The notes beneath the pieces are model-generated. The model searched no databases and was not told the DNA's origin. It saw only the letters and a list, made by a program, of their open reading frames with translations. Made by a program: the position numbers and the translations under genes. A DNA stretch of 64,000 nt, from assembly GCF_027886475.1 (NCBI RefSeq), contig NZ_CP115670.1, forward strand, positions 2,232,001 to 2,296,000. Reading direction: 5' to 3'. Source of the DNA: Corynebacterium sp. SCR221107. GTDB taxonomy: Bacteria > Actinomycetota > Actinomycetes > Mycobacteriales > Mycobacteriaceae. Below are positions 1-7,645 of the stretch, piece after piece (position 1 is the first letter of the stretch; every line of letters starts with the position of its first letter).

Positions 1-241
1 GGGAGTCCACGAACAGCCGGTAGGCCTTCTGGGTGGGGATGCGCCCGGAGCTTGCATGCTGGCTGACGATGTAGCCGCCGGCCTCTAAGGCCGCCATGTC
101 ATTGCGGATGGTCGCCGAGGAAACGTTGAGCTTGTGCCGCTCGAGAAGCGCCTTGGATCCGACCGGCTCCTGCAGGGAAATATAATCCGCCACGATCGCG
201 CGCAGCACTTCCTGCCTGCGCTCATGCGTTGCCCCGGACAT
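1..241 (-). CDS. hrcA: HrcA heat-shock repressor, N-terminal part (cut by window edge)
   Basis: HrcA represses groE/dnaK-type chaperone genes by binding CIRCE operators. Only the first 80 codons lie in the window; the rest is beyond position 1. The translation starts [17 protein letters not shown] and contains the winged-helix DNA-binding region with the recognition stretch [17 protein letters not shown] and the following [15 protein letters not shown], which is diagnostic of HrcA. The ATG at 241 has an AAGGAG ribosome site just upstream. It follows hemW in the same direction, the usual actinobacterial order hemW-hrcA-dnaJ. No CIRCE element is visible here. Confidence 0.93.
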   Translation of the reverse strand, partial: MSGATHERRQEVLRAIVADYISLQEPVGSKALLERHKLNVSSATIRNDMAALEAGGYIVSQHASSGRIPTQKAYRLFVDS

Positions 242-365
242 GTCCGCTCCTTCCCTTCTGCCCCCGGCTCAAAACCTACGACCGCCTTGCAGCTCGTGGC
301 CATCGCGGCGAGGGGCTGTTGCTTGCTCGCCTCGGTGCCCACCATAGCGCACCCGGCACACGTGC

Positions 366-1541
366 CTATTCAGGGTCGAAGAGAATGTCGGCGATGATGC
401 CGTCGGCAAGCAGCCTCTTATCGTCGGCAAGCATAATACGACCGTGCGCCTGGCGCACAAGGCCAAGACGAGAAAGCCTCAACGAAACGGCGCGCTCGCG
501 CGGGGAAAGCACGGCTTCGTCGACGCCCTCTTTCAGGCGCAGGCCCAGCATGAGCTTTTCCTCGTGGCGCTGATCCGCGCTTAAGGTCTCGGTGTCCTTG
601 ATCGGCAACACCCCGGTGGCGATGGTCTTGGTATAGGTTGCCGGGTGCTTGACGTTAAAGAAGCGGCGCTCGCCCAGGTGGGAATGCGCGCCAGGTCCCG
701 CGCCCCACCAGTCGGCGTCGCGCCAATAGCGCAGGTTATGCTCGCACTGCCCGCCCGGGCGCGCCCAGTTGGAGACCTCGTACCAATCGAAACCGGCCTC
801 GCGGAGTGCGGCGTCGATCATCCAATAGCGATCGGCGTAGACGTCTTCCTCGGGTGCGGGCAATTCACCGGTGCGCACCTTGCGCGCCATGCGGGTGCCG
901 TCCTCGACGATCAGCGAGTAGGCGCTGACGTGATCCACACCGGTTTCTAGTACCTTTTCCAAGGTCAGGCGCACGTCGTCATCGGTTTCGGTGGGAGTGC
1001 CGTAGATCATGTCCAGATTGACGTGCTCGAAAAATTGCCCCGCCTGACGCGCCGCGTCGAAGGCACGCCCGGGCGTGTGCGCGCGTTCAAGCACCTTGAG
1101 CACGCTTGCCGACGCCGACTGCATCCCGAGCGAGACGCGGGTAAACCCCGCGCGGGCTAAAGCCTCGAAAAACTCCGGGCTCGTGGACTCCGGATTGGCC
1201 TCGGTGGTCACCTCCGCACCGGGGGCGATCCCCGTGGTGTTTTGGATCGCGCGAAGGACGCGGGCGAGCCCGTCCGCACCGATCATCGAGGGCGTGCCGC
1301 CGCCGATGAACACGGTTTCCGCCGGCCGGGTATCGCCCTGGCTGGCCCGCGAGGCGGCGGCCAGCTCCAGTTCTTTTTCCAGAGCATCCAGATAGGCTGC
1401 GGGGCTTGCCGGGTTCGGTGCCGCCTGTGCCACGGTGGGTGAAGCCGGCAAGGACAGCTCCGCCGGAGTGTAGGTATTAAAGTCGCAATACCCGCAACGC
1501 GAGGCGCAAAACGGGACGTGGATATACACCGAGAAAGTCAT
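366..1541 (-). CDS. hemW: HemW-type radical SAM heme chaperone
   Basis: This is a radical SAM protein of the HemN/HemW family, 391 residues, the usual HemW length. Cys12, Cys16 and Cys19 form the CxxxCxxC iron-sulfur motif (FCASRCGYCDF) and GGGTPS near residue 95 is the SAM-binding glycine motif. Proteins of this short type are heme-trafficking chaperones; many were earlier annotated as oxygen-independent coproporphyrinogen oxidase, an activity HemW lacks. The ATG overlaps the stop of the preceding gene (TGATG), so translation is probably coupled. The C-terminal codons carry two copies of the CGTCGGCAAGC motif, both read as Leu-Ala-Asp, and a third copy lies inside the gene. Confidence 0.93.
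   Translation of the reverse strand: MTFSVYIHVPFCASRCGYCDFNTYTPAELSLPASPTVAQAAPNPASPAAYLDALEKELELAAASRASQGDTRPAETVFIGGGTPSMIGADGLARVLRAIQNTTGIAPGAEVTTEANPESTSPEFFEALARAGFTRVSLGMQSASASVLKVLERAHTPGRAFDAARQAGQFFEHVNLDMIYGTPTETDDDVRLTLEKVLETGVDHVSAYSLIVEDGTRMARKVRTGELPAPEEDVYADRYWMIDAALREAGFDWYEVSNWARPGGQCEHNLRYWRDADWWGAGPGAHSHLGERRFFNVKHPATYTKTIATGVLPIKDTETLSADQRHEEKLMLGLRLKEGVDEAVLSPRERAVSLRLSRLGLVRQAHGRIMLADDKRLLADGIIADILFDPE
401..411 (+). repeat. CGTCGGCAAGC motif, copy 1
   Basis: Exact 11-mer on the plus strand inside hemW, which is on the minus strand and reads it as codons CTT GCC GAC (Leu-Ala-Asp). It forms a direct pair with the copy 21 bp further on. Confidence 0.85.
422..432 (+). repeat. 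CGTCGGCAAGC motif, copy 2
   Basis: Second exact copy inside hemW, same orientation and same Leu-Ala-Asp phase as its neighbour. Confidence 0.85.
1104..1114 (-). repeat. CGTCGGCAAGC motif, copy 3
   Basis: Exact copy in the opposite orientation inside hemW, here read in a different phase as TCG GCA AGC (Ser-Ala-Ser). Confidence 0.85.
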
Positions 1542-2227
1542 CAGGAGGCGTCCGCACCTGCCGACTGCTTCGCGCGCAACTTCTCCCGCACCCGTGCCAC
1601 CACCGCGTCCACGCGGGCGCGCTCATTCAAAAACTGTGGCGGATGCGCCCCGCGCATCGTGCGGCAAAAACCGGGGTGCTCGTGCGCCACCGAATCCAGC
1701 CACGCCTGCGCCGCCTGCGTGATGGCCTCCTTGGTGCGCGCATACATAAGCGGGAGGTTGAGGGCGTTGAGGTCGCGGGCAGCACGCTCGGTCTCCGAGA
1801 GCTCCCACTCGACCACATGGGCCAGGTATTCCCGGATGAGCTCGGTGCGGGCCTCCAAAGCCTGGGTCAGCTCGCCCACCATCACCGGGGTGCGCGAGAT
1901 GGGAAAACGCTCACGCAGGTTGGAGGTGGTGATCAACACCGGGCGCGGGGTCTCCTTCGACCCGGCAGGCGCGGCCACCGTTCCCGAGGCCACCCCGGAC
2001 ACCAGCGCCTGGCGCAGTCCGGCGAGCTCGGAGCACACGGCGCGGGCGTCCCGGCGCGCATCGTCGATGATCTCCTCGAACTCCGCGAGGCAGTCCTCGA
2101 CGAGCTCGGAGTCCCAGTCGGCGACGGCCTCGGCGAGGTTTTCGATGTAGGTGGCCACCTCATCACCGATGTTAAAGATCTCTTGGGTGAGCTGTCGGTG
2201 CCGCAGCTTGGCATCGTTGACGAGCAC
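1541..2227 (-). CDS. Conserved hypothetical protein upstream of hemW
   Basis: A 228-residue soluble protein that I do not recognise. It is rich in Ala, Glu and Arg and predicted to be mostly helical, with an acidic N-terminal half (for example AEFEEIIDDARRDARAV) and a basic C-terminal tail. No signal peptide, membrane segment or catalytic motif is visible. The GTG start at 2227 is chosen because GGGAGGGGC lies a few bases upstream. Its stop overlaps the hemW start, so it is probably the first gene of a hemW-hrcA operon. C. glutamicum has an uncharacterised gene at the same place. Confidence 0.75.
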   Translation of the reverse strand: MLVNDAKLRHRQLTQEIFNIGDEVATYIENLAEAVADWDSELVEDCLAEFEEIIDDARRDARAVCSELAGLRQALVSGVASGTVAAPAGSKETPRPVLITTSNLRERFPISRTPVMVGELTQALEARTELIREYLAHVVEWELSETERAARDLNALNLPLMYARTKEAITQAAQAWLDSVAHEHPGFCRTMRGAHPPQFLNERARVDAVVARVREKLRAKQSAGADAS

Positions 2228-2309
2228 GTAAGCCCCTCCCTTTGTGCATGATCGTCCAGGCGCGATTCCTGTGCATTCCTCTTGTGACGATTGCCCACTT
2301 TAGAGCAAA

Positions 2310-2337
2310 CGGCGCGCCCTGAAATGAGGGCGCGCCG
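2310..2337 (-). terminator. Terminator hairpin behind fadD15
   Basis: A perfect 11-bp stem (CGGCGCGCCCT / AGGGCGCGCCG) with a 6-base loop lies 20 bp beyond the ligase stop. The U-tract on the minus strand is short (TTT). Confidence 0.65.
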
Positions 2338-2357
2338 GTGGAAGAGAAATTCGTGTC

Positions 2358-4193
2358 TTAGCGCTTGTAGATCTGTGCGATTTCTTCCGCGTAGCGCAGC
2401 GCCACGACGTTGCGCTTGACCTTCATCGTCGGGGTAAGCTCATCGGCTTCCTCGGTCAGGTCGCGGTCGAGGATGTAGAACTTCTTAATCGCCTCGGCAT
2501 GCGACACGGTGGCGTTGACGGCATTGACGGCGTCCTGAATTTCGGCGCGCAGCACCGGATCCGCGGCCATCTCGCGCACGGTGCGCGACTCCGGGATGTT
2601 GTGGGTAAGCTTCCAGCGCTTGAGCGCGTCCTCGTCCAGGGTCAACAGCAGGCCGATGAAGGGCTTGCCGTCGCCGACCACCATGGCCTGGCTGATCATC
2701 GGGTGCGAGCGCAGCGCGTCTTCCATCGGCCCCGGGGAGACGTTCTTGCCGCCGGCGGTGACGATGAGATCCTTCTTGCGGCCGGTGATCACCAGGTGGC
2801 CGGAGTCGAGGATCTCGCCGAGGTCGCCGGTGTTAAACCAGCCGTCCTGGAAGGCCTTCTCCGTGGCCTCGGGGTTGTTCCAGTAGCCGTCGAAGACCGT
2901 GAGCCCCTTGACCAGGATCTCACCGTCGTCGTTGATGCGGAAGGAATCACCGCCCACGGGCCGGCCCACGGTGCCGATCCTCTGGGGTTCGAAGTCCACC
3001 GCCGCTGCCGCAGTGGTTTCGGTAAGGCCGTAGCCTTCGTAGACCGGGGTGCCCACGCCGCGGAAGAAGTGCATGAGCTCGGGGCTGATCGCCGAGCCGC
3101 CGGAGATGGCGTAATGGACCGAATCGCCCATGGCGGCGCGGATCTTGGAGTAAACCAACTTGTCGTAGGCCTTGTGCTTGAGCTTTAGCGCGCGCGAGGG
3201 GCCTTCGGCGGTATCGAGCGCGCGGGAGTACTCGATGGCGACCTTCTCCGCACGCTTGAACGCTGCCTCGCGGACCGGACCGGACTCGTGCGCGTTGGCG
3301 GCGGCGCCGTTGCGCACCTTCTCGAACACGCGCGGCACGCCCAGGATGAGGTTCGGGCGGGCGCGCTGGAATTCCACCGACAGCGAGGAGAAGTCCGACC
3401 AGTGCGACTGGGTGGCACCGGAGATGACGATCGCCAGCGAGACCGCGCGCGAGAACACGTGCGCCAGCGGCAGGAAGGTCAGCACGCGGTTGCCGGGCAC
3501 GGCGATGGCACCAATCGGGTGGGTGATCACGGCCTGGGCCTCGGCGTACCAGTTGGCGTGGGTCAGGCGGCAGCCCTTGGGGCGGCCGGTGGTGCCGGAG
3601 GTATACACCAGGGAGGCCAGGTCAGCGGAGCGGGTGGCCTCGATGCGCTCGTGGACGGCGGCATCGCTAATGCCGCGGCCTTCGAACTTCAGCGTCTCGA
3701 TGGCCGAGGAGTTGATCTCGAGGATGCGGCGCAGCTTGGAGGTGGATCCGTGCAGCTGCGGGGTGCCGTCCTCCCTCAGCACGAGGTGCTTCATCAGGTC
3801 GGTGTGGTCGCGGGTCTCGGTGATGGCGAAAACGGCGCCGGAGTCCTCGATGATCCACTCGATCTGACGCAGCGAGGACGAGCCGTAGATCGGCACGCTA
3901 ACCGCACCGGCCGCCCAGATGGCGAAGTCGAGCAGGGACCACTCGTAGCGGGTCTCGGACAGCAGCGCGATGCGATCGCCTTGCTGCACGCCGGCGTTGA
4001 TGAAGCCCTTGGCTACCTCGAAGACCTCGTCAACAAATTCCTTGGCGGTGACGTTGACCCACTCATAGTTCTTTGGGCGGGTAAACAATACGCCGTAGGG
4101 GCGAATGGCTGCCTGGTGCAGCAGGGCGGTCAGACAGGTGTCTTTTTCTCCCACCGTGTACAGCGGCTCGGTGGTTACTTCCTGCATGGTCAT
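2358..4193 (-). CDS. fadD15: Long-chain fatty acid-CoA ligase (FadD15 type)
   Basis: An AMP-forming acyl-CoA synthetase of about 611 residues that activates long-chain fatty acids to CoA thioesters on the cytosolic side of the membrane. The adenylate-forming motifs are all present: the phosphate loop YTSGTTGRPKG near residue 195, YGLTETTAAA near 385, and NTGDLGEI with the following GRKKDLIVTAGGKN hinge near 450-475. The ATG at 4193 is preferred over the in-frame TTG at 4196 because AAAGGAG sits five bases before the ATG+TTG pair. It stands alone, followed by a hairpin terminator, with a 630-bp upstream region shared with malQ. Confidence 0.92.
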   Translation of the reverse strand: MTMQEVTTEPLYTVGEKDTCLTALLHQAAIRPYGVLFTRPKNYEWVNVTAKEFVDEVFEVAKGFINAGVQQGDRIALLSETRYEWSLLDFAIWAAGAVSVPIYGSSSLRQIEWIIEDSGAVFAITETRDHTDLMKHLVLREDGTPQLHGSTSKLRRILEINSSAIETLKFEGRGISDAAVHERIEATRSADLASLVYTSGTTGRPKGCRLTHANWYAEAQAVITHPIGAIAVPGNRVLTFLPLAHVFSRAVSLAIVISGATQSHWSDFSSLSVEFQRARPNLILGVPRVFEKVRNGAAANAHESGPVREAAFKRAEKVAIEYSRALDTAEGPSRALKLKHKAYDKLVYSKIRAAMGDSVHYAISGGSAISPELMHFFRGVGTPVYEGYGLTETTAAAAVDFEPQRIGTVGRPVGGDSFRINDDGEILVKGLTVFDGYWNNPEATEKAFQDGWFNTGDLGEILDSGHLVITGRKKDLIVTAGGKNVSPGPMEDALRSHPMISQAMVVGDGKPFIGLLLTLDEDALKRWKLTHNIPESRTVREMAADPVLRAEIQDAVNAVNATVSHAEAIKKFYILDRDLTEEADELTPTMKVKRNVVALRYAEEIAQIYKR

Positions 4194-4822
4194 CAAAACT
4201 CCTTTTTCGGTTGCTGTTAAACGTTGTCTCGCCAGTTTCGGTGGCTGGCAGTGTGGGTTTCGTTCAGTTGTGGTCTAGGGATGGCGACACGCCCACCGCG
4301 TGCGCTGTGCATGAACCGCCATCTATGTGTCCTAACTCTCGTCCATCGCAGGCCTTTCGTCCTTATCGGACTCCCAAGGTGTGGGGCTTTGTCAAGCCCA
4401 GCGGGTAAAGCTGGTACCCCGACCTCGACTTTTGCGCCTTCGACGCCGGGTGTGGTGGCGCTTCATAGCAGAAAAGTTGACCGTGGAAGATCGTTTCTCA
4501 TGAATCATAGTTGTGAACTAGGCCATAGTTGGCCAACTTTCGGAGAAAAATTTACTTTCCTAGCTTTGCATAGATTTTTCCCTGCAGAGGTGAGGAAACC
4601 CTCAAATTGATCGATTGGCAAACTTTTCACATTCATAGTTTCCGCCTCTTAAGGGCGGATTTTGCACCCGAATCCACACAAACAAAGGTGTGGGAATAAT
4701 TACGCTTTCCCAGCTAATGATCGACAAAATCCAAGTACGCAGGAGTTTATTGGCCCGAATGGATCCTTCATACGCTGTTCGCCTCATGATTTAGCAGGAC
4801 TTAAGCCTTTTCACATGGCACA
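4194..4822. other. Divergent intergenic region fadD15/malQ
   Basis: About 630 bp without a convincing gene. The part from 4480 to 4800 is AT-rich and contains a TATGAT-like -10 box facing fadD15 near 4503-4510. It also holds two small inverted repeats: TCCGCC/GGGCGGA at 4641-4659, and TCCACAC/GTGTGGGA around 4674-4694. These are plausible operators or attenuator elements for either gene, but nothing identifies the regulator. Confidence 0.45.
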
Positions 4823-6967
4823 ATGGCGGATGTGTCTTATCAAGAAATCCTCCGCGAACTAGCCAGCGCGCATGCGATCGCCACCGGCTACACCGGATAC
4901 GGCGGCCACTATGTCGACGCCAGTGACGAAACCCTCATCAAGATCCTGCGCGCCTACGGCGTCGATCTTGGCCCCAACGAGTGGCCGGATGAGCACCAGC
5001 TCGGCACCGCGCTGCAGCGTCGCCGCGACGAGCTATTTACCCGCCCGCTGCCCTTGTCCATCGTGGCAACCGAGGGCGATGGCTTCGTGTTCAACGTCCA
5101 CGTCCACGACGGCGCCCCCGCGCAACTCGTCATCGCCCTCGAAGACGGCGGAACCGCCATCCCCACCCAGGTTGATAACTGGGAGCCCCCACGCACCATC
5201 GACGGCGTCACGTGGGGCGAGGCCTCCTTCGCCTTGCCGACGAACCTGCCCACCGGCTGGCACACCATCACCTTGACCTCCGATACGCTCTCGGCCACCG
5301 CCGCGGTGATCGTCACCCCGCGCAGGTTACACACCACCGACGAGTATGTCGCCCACCCCGTCCACGGCGTGATGGCCCAGATCTACTCGGTGCGCAGCGA
5401 AGGCTCCTGGGGCATGGGAGACTTCCACGACCTCGGCGAGCTCGCACACACGCTGGCCACCGAGGCCGGCGCGGACTTCCTGCTGATCAACCCCATGCAC
5501 GCCGCCGAGCCTTTCCCGCCCGTGGAGGATTCCCCGTACCTGCCCACCACGCGCCGGTTTAGCAACCCGATCTACATTCGCGTCGAGGACATCCCCGAGC
5601 TTGCTAGCTTGCCTGCCGACGTTCGGGCTGAGGTCGCAGAGATCGCCAGCGAGTTCCAGCCGCTCAACCGCTCCAACGAGATCATCGAACGCAACCCGAT
5701 CTTCGCTGCCAAGCTGCAGGTCCTGCGCGAGATCTTCCACGCCGGGCGCACCCCTTCCCGCGAGGCCGCATTCCAGGCCTTCGTCGAGCGCGAGGGCAAG
5801 GGCTTGGTCGACTTCGCCACCTGGTGTGCCACGCAAGAATTGACCGCCGCCCCGCAGGAGGCCCACGCCGTCCCCGAGGATCCAGCCTTGGTAGCCGAGT
5901 TCTACATGTGGCTGCAGTTTATCTGCGACGAGCAGCTTGCCGCGGCCCAGAAGAAGGCCGTTGACGCCGGCATGAAGATCGGCATCATGGCCGACTTGGC
6001 CGTCGGTGTCCATCCCGGCGGCGCCGACGCCGCAACCATGGCCGATGTCCTAGCCCCTGAGGCTTCGGTGGGTGCCCCGCCGGACAACTACAACCAGCAG
6101 GGCCAAGACTGGTCCCAGCCGCCGTGGCATCCCGAGCGCCTGGCCGAGCAGGGCTACCGCCCCTGGCGCGACCTGCTACGCACCGTGCTGCGCCACTCCG
6201 GCGGCATCCGCGTCGACCACATCCTGGGCCTGTTCCGCCTGTATTGGATCCCCCGCATGCAGTCGCCGACCACCGGCACCTACGTCAACTATGATTACAA
6301 CGCGCTGGTGGGCATCCTCGCACTCGAGGCCGAGCGCGCCGGCGCCGTGGTCATCGGCGAGGATCTAGGCACCTTCGAGCCGTGGGTGCAGGAGGTCTTG
6401 GCCTCCCGCGGCATCATGGGCACCTCCATCCTGTGGTTCGAGTCCTCCCCCAACGGGCCTGGCCCGCGCTACAAGGAGGAATACCGCCCGGCCGCACTGA
6501 GCTCCGTGACCACCCACGATTTGCCGCCTACCGCGGGCTACCTCGAGGGCGAGCACATCGAGCTGCGCGAGAAGCTGGGGCTGTTGGAGGATCCAGCGGC
6601 AGAAAACGCCATCGACCTCGGCTGGCAGGCGGAGATCCTCAACCGCGTGCGCGAGCAGGGTGAGTTCGAGGGATTGAACCTGCCAGGCGATGACTTCCAG
6701 GGCAAGCCTCGCAACCAGCGCGGTGCCACCGAGGACCTCATCGTTGCGCTGCACCGCTTCATCGCGCACACCCCGTCCGCGTTGACCTGCACCTCGCTGG
6801 TGGATATGGTCGCCGACAAGCGCGCGCAGAACCAGCCGGGCACGGTGCGCGAGCAATACCCGAACTGGTGCATCCCGCTGTGCGATGCCACCGGCGAGGC
6901 TGTGCTCATCGAGGATCTCGGCCAGGCCGAGCTCTTCCGCCGCGTCGCCGACGCCTCCAGGAGATAG
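4823..6967 (+). CDS. malQ: 4-alpha-glucanotransferase (amylomaltase)
   Basis: A GH77 disproportionating enzyme that transfers glucan chains between maltodextrins, part of cytosolic maltose and glycogen metabolism. It has 714 residues, the size of the corynebacterial MalQ with its extra N-terminal domain. The catalytic nucleophile lies in GIRVDHILGLFRLYWIP near residue 465, the acid/base in VVIGEDLGT near 512, and TTHDLPPTAGYL near 565 is the third conserved region. The ATG at 4823 has no good ribosome site. It is followed by a strong bidirectional hairpin. Confidence 0.94.
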   Translation: MADVSYQEILRELASAHAIATGYTGYGGHYVDASDETLIKILRAYGVDLGPNEWPDEHQLGTALQRRRDELFTRPLPLSIVATEGDGFVFNVHVHDGAPAQLVIALEDGGTAIPTQVDNWEPPRTIDGVTWGEASFALPTNLPTGWHTITLTSDTLSATAAVIVTPRRLHTTDEYVAHPVHGVMAQIYSVRSEGSWGMGDFHDLGELAHTLATEAGADFLLINPMHAAEPFPPVEDSPYLPTTRRFSNPIYIRVEDIPELASLPADVRAEVAEIASEFQPLNRSNEIIERNPIFAAKLQVLREIFHAGRTPSREAAFQAFVEREGKGLVDFATWCATQELTAAPQEAHAVPEDPALVAEFYMWLQFICDEQLAAAQKKAVDAGMKIGIMADLAVGVHPGGADAATMADVLAPEASVGAPPDNYNQQGQDWSQPPWHPERLAEQGYRPWRDLLRTVLRHSGGIRVDHILGLFRLYWIPRMQSPTTGTYVNYDYNALVGILALEAERAGAVVIGEDLGTFEPWVQEVLASRGIMGTSILWFESSPNGPGPRYKEEYRPAALSSVTTHDLPPTAGYLEGEHIELREKLGLLEDPAAENAIDLGWQAEILNRVREQGEFEGLNLPGDDFQGKPRNQRGATEDLIVALHRFIAHTPSALTCTSLVDMVADKRAQNQPGTVREQYPNWCIPLCDATGEAVLIEDLGQAELFRRVADASRR

Positions 6968-6998
6968 ATCACCGGGCTGTCGTCGTGGCTCGTGAAAA

Positions 6999-7027
6999 GG
7001 CACCACTTCCCATCTGGAAGTGGTGCC
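6999..7027. terminator. Bidirectional terminator between malQ and a small membrane gene
   Basis: A perfect 12-bp stem (GGCACCACTTCC / GGAAGTGGTGCC) with loop CATCT. AAAA flanks the left side, giving a U-tract for minus-strand transcripts, and CAAAAAC flanks the right. Confidence 0.8.
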
Positions 7028-7063
7028 CAAAAACTCACTGCAGCTTTGACTCTACCTGCCTTA

Positions 7064-7204
7064 CTACAGCAGCGAGACCATCCACGCCACCACCAATAAA
7101 ATCAGCAGCAGGTAGAGCGACTGCGTCACCCTTGACTGGGGGTATTTGCGCTTGTTGCGGGGCAACTGTTGATCTTGTTTGCGCAGTTCTTCCGGGTTTG
7201 CCAT
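7064..7204 (-). CDS. 46-residue single-span membrane protein
   Basis: A short reading frame coding for MANPEELRKQDQQLPRNKRK then YPQSRVTQS and a hydrophobic segment LYLLLILLVVAWMVSLL to the end. The charged, basic N-terminal half followed by one C-terminal membrane span suggests a tail-anchored protein with its N-terminus in the cytosol. AAGAAGG lies about 11 bases before the ATG, which is a long spacing. It ends just before the hairpin terminator at 6999-7027 and runs in the same direction as the upstream membrane protein and dcp. I do not recognise a family. Confidence 0.6.
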   Translation of the reverse strand: MANPEELRKQDQQLPRNKRKYPQSRVTQSLYLLLILLVVAWMVSLL

Positions 7205-7309
7205 GAGGGTCGGGCCTTCTTTACTTCACGAACTATCGACAACTGTCGGCACTGTCAGCTACCCCAAACCGCGGAGGGACGTGGGGGTGCCTGCGGGTGA
7301 CACGCTGTT

Positions 7310-7576
7310 TCAACTATTTGTTTTCTCTTGCTCACCGCCGCCAGTGGGCTCGTGGGCGTTTCCTCCCACTCTAGCCCCATGTGGGCGAAAAGCCCGCACA
7401 AGCACAGCTCCGGCCACGTCCACCACGCGTAACCACACCACCGCCAGCACCCCGCATAAGGGGATCATCACCACCATGACGATGGGTGCCTGCAGCCACA
7501 AAGGCGCCGAGGTCAGAAACTGCCCCACGGCATCGACAATCCCGACGATAGGTTCTGGCACCACTTCCTCCTTCAC
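7310..7576 (-). CDS. Small hypothetical membrane protein
   Basis: An 88-residue protein with one long hydrophobic stretch (LWLQAPIVMVVMIPLCGVLA VVWL, roughly residues 26-50) that can form one or two membrane spans, and a polar Gly/Glu-rich tail. The GTG at 7576 has AAGGGA five bases upstream; a second in-frame GTG at 7561 follows AAGGAGG and would give an 83-residue product, so the start is uncertain. It lies between dcp and the 46-residue membrane gene, same strand, perhaps co-transcribed. No function can be assigned. Confidence 0.6.
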   Translation of the reverse strand: MKEEVVPEPIVGIVDAVGQFLTSAPLWLQAPIVMVVMIPLCGVLAVVWLRVVDVAGAVLVRAFRPHGARVGGNAHEPTGGGEQEKTNS

Positions 7577-7645
7577 TCTGATCCCTTGCCTGCCGTTTCA
7601 GGGCACGAGGCCTGCTCATCTTCAGGCCCCGCCGGCCACGGTCGC

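Noticed and set aside
4224..4610. 128-codon frame in the fadD15/malQ gap
   Set aside because: No ribosome site, unnatural composition rich in Pro/Ser/Cys, and it runs through the AT-rich promoter region.
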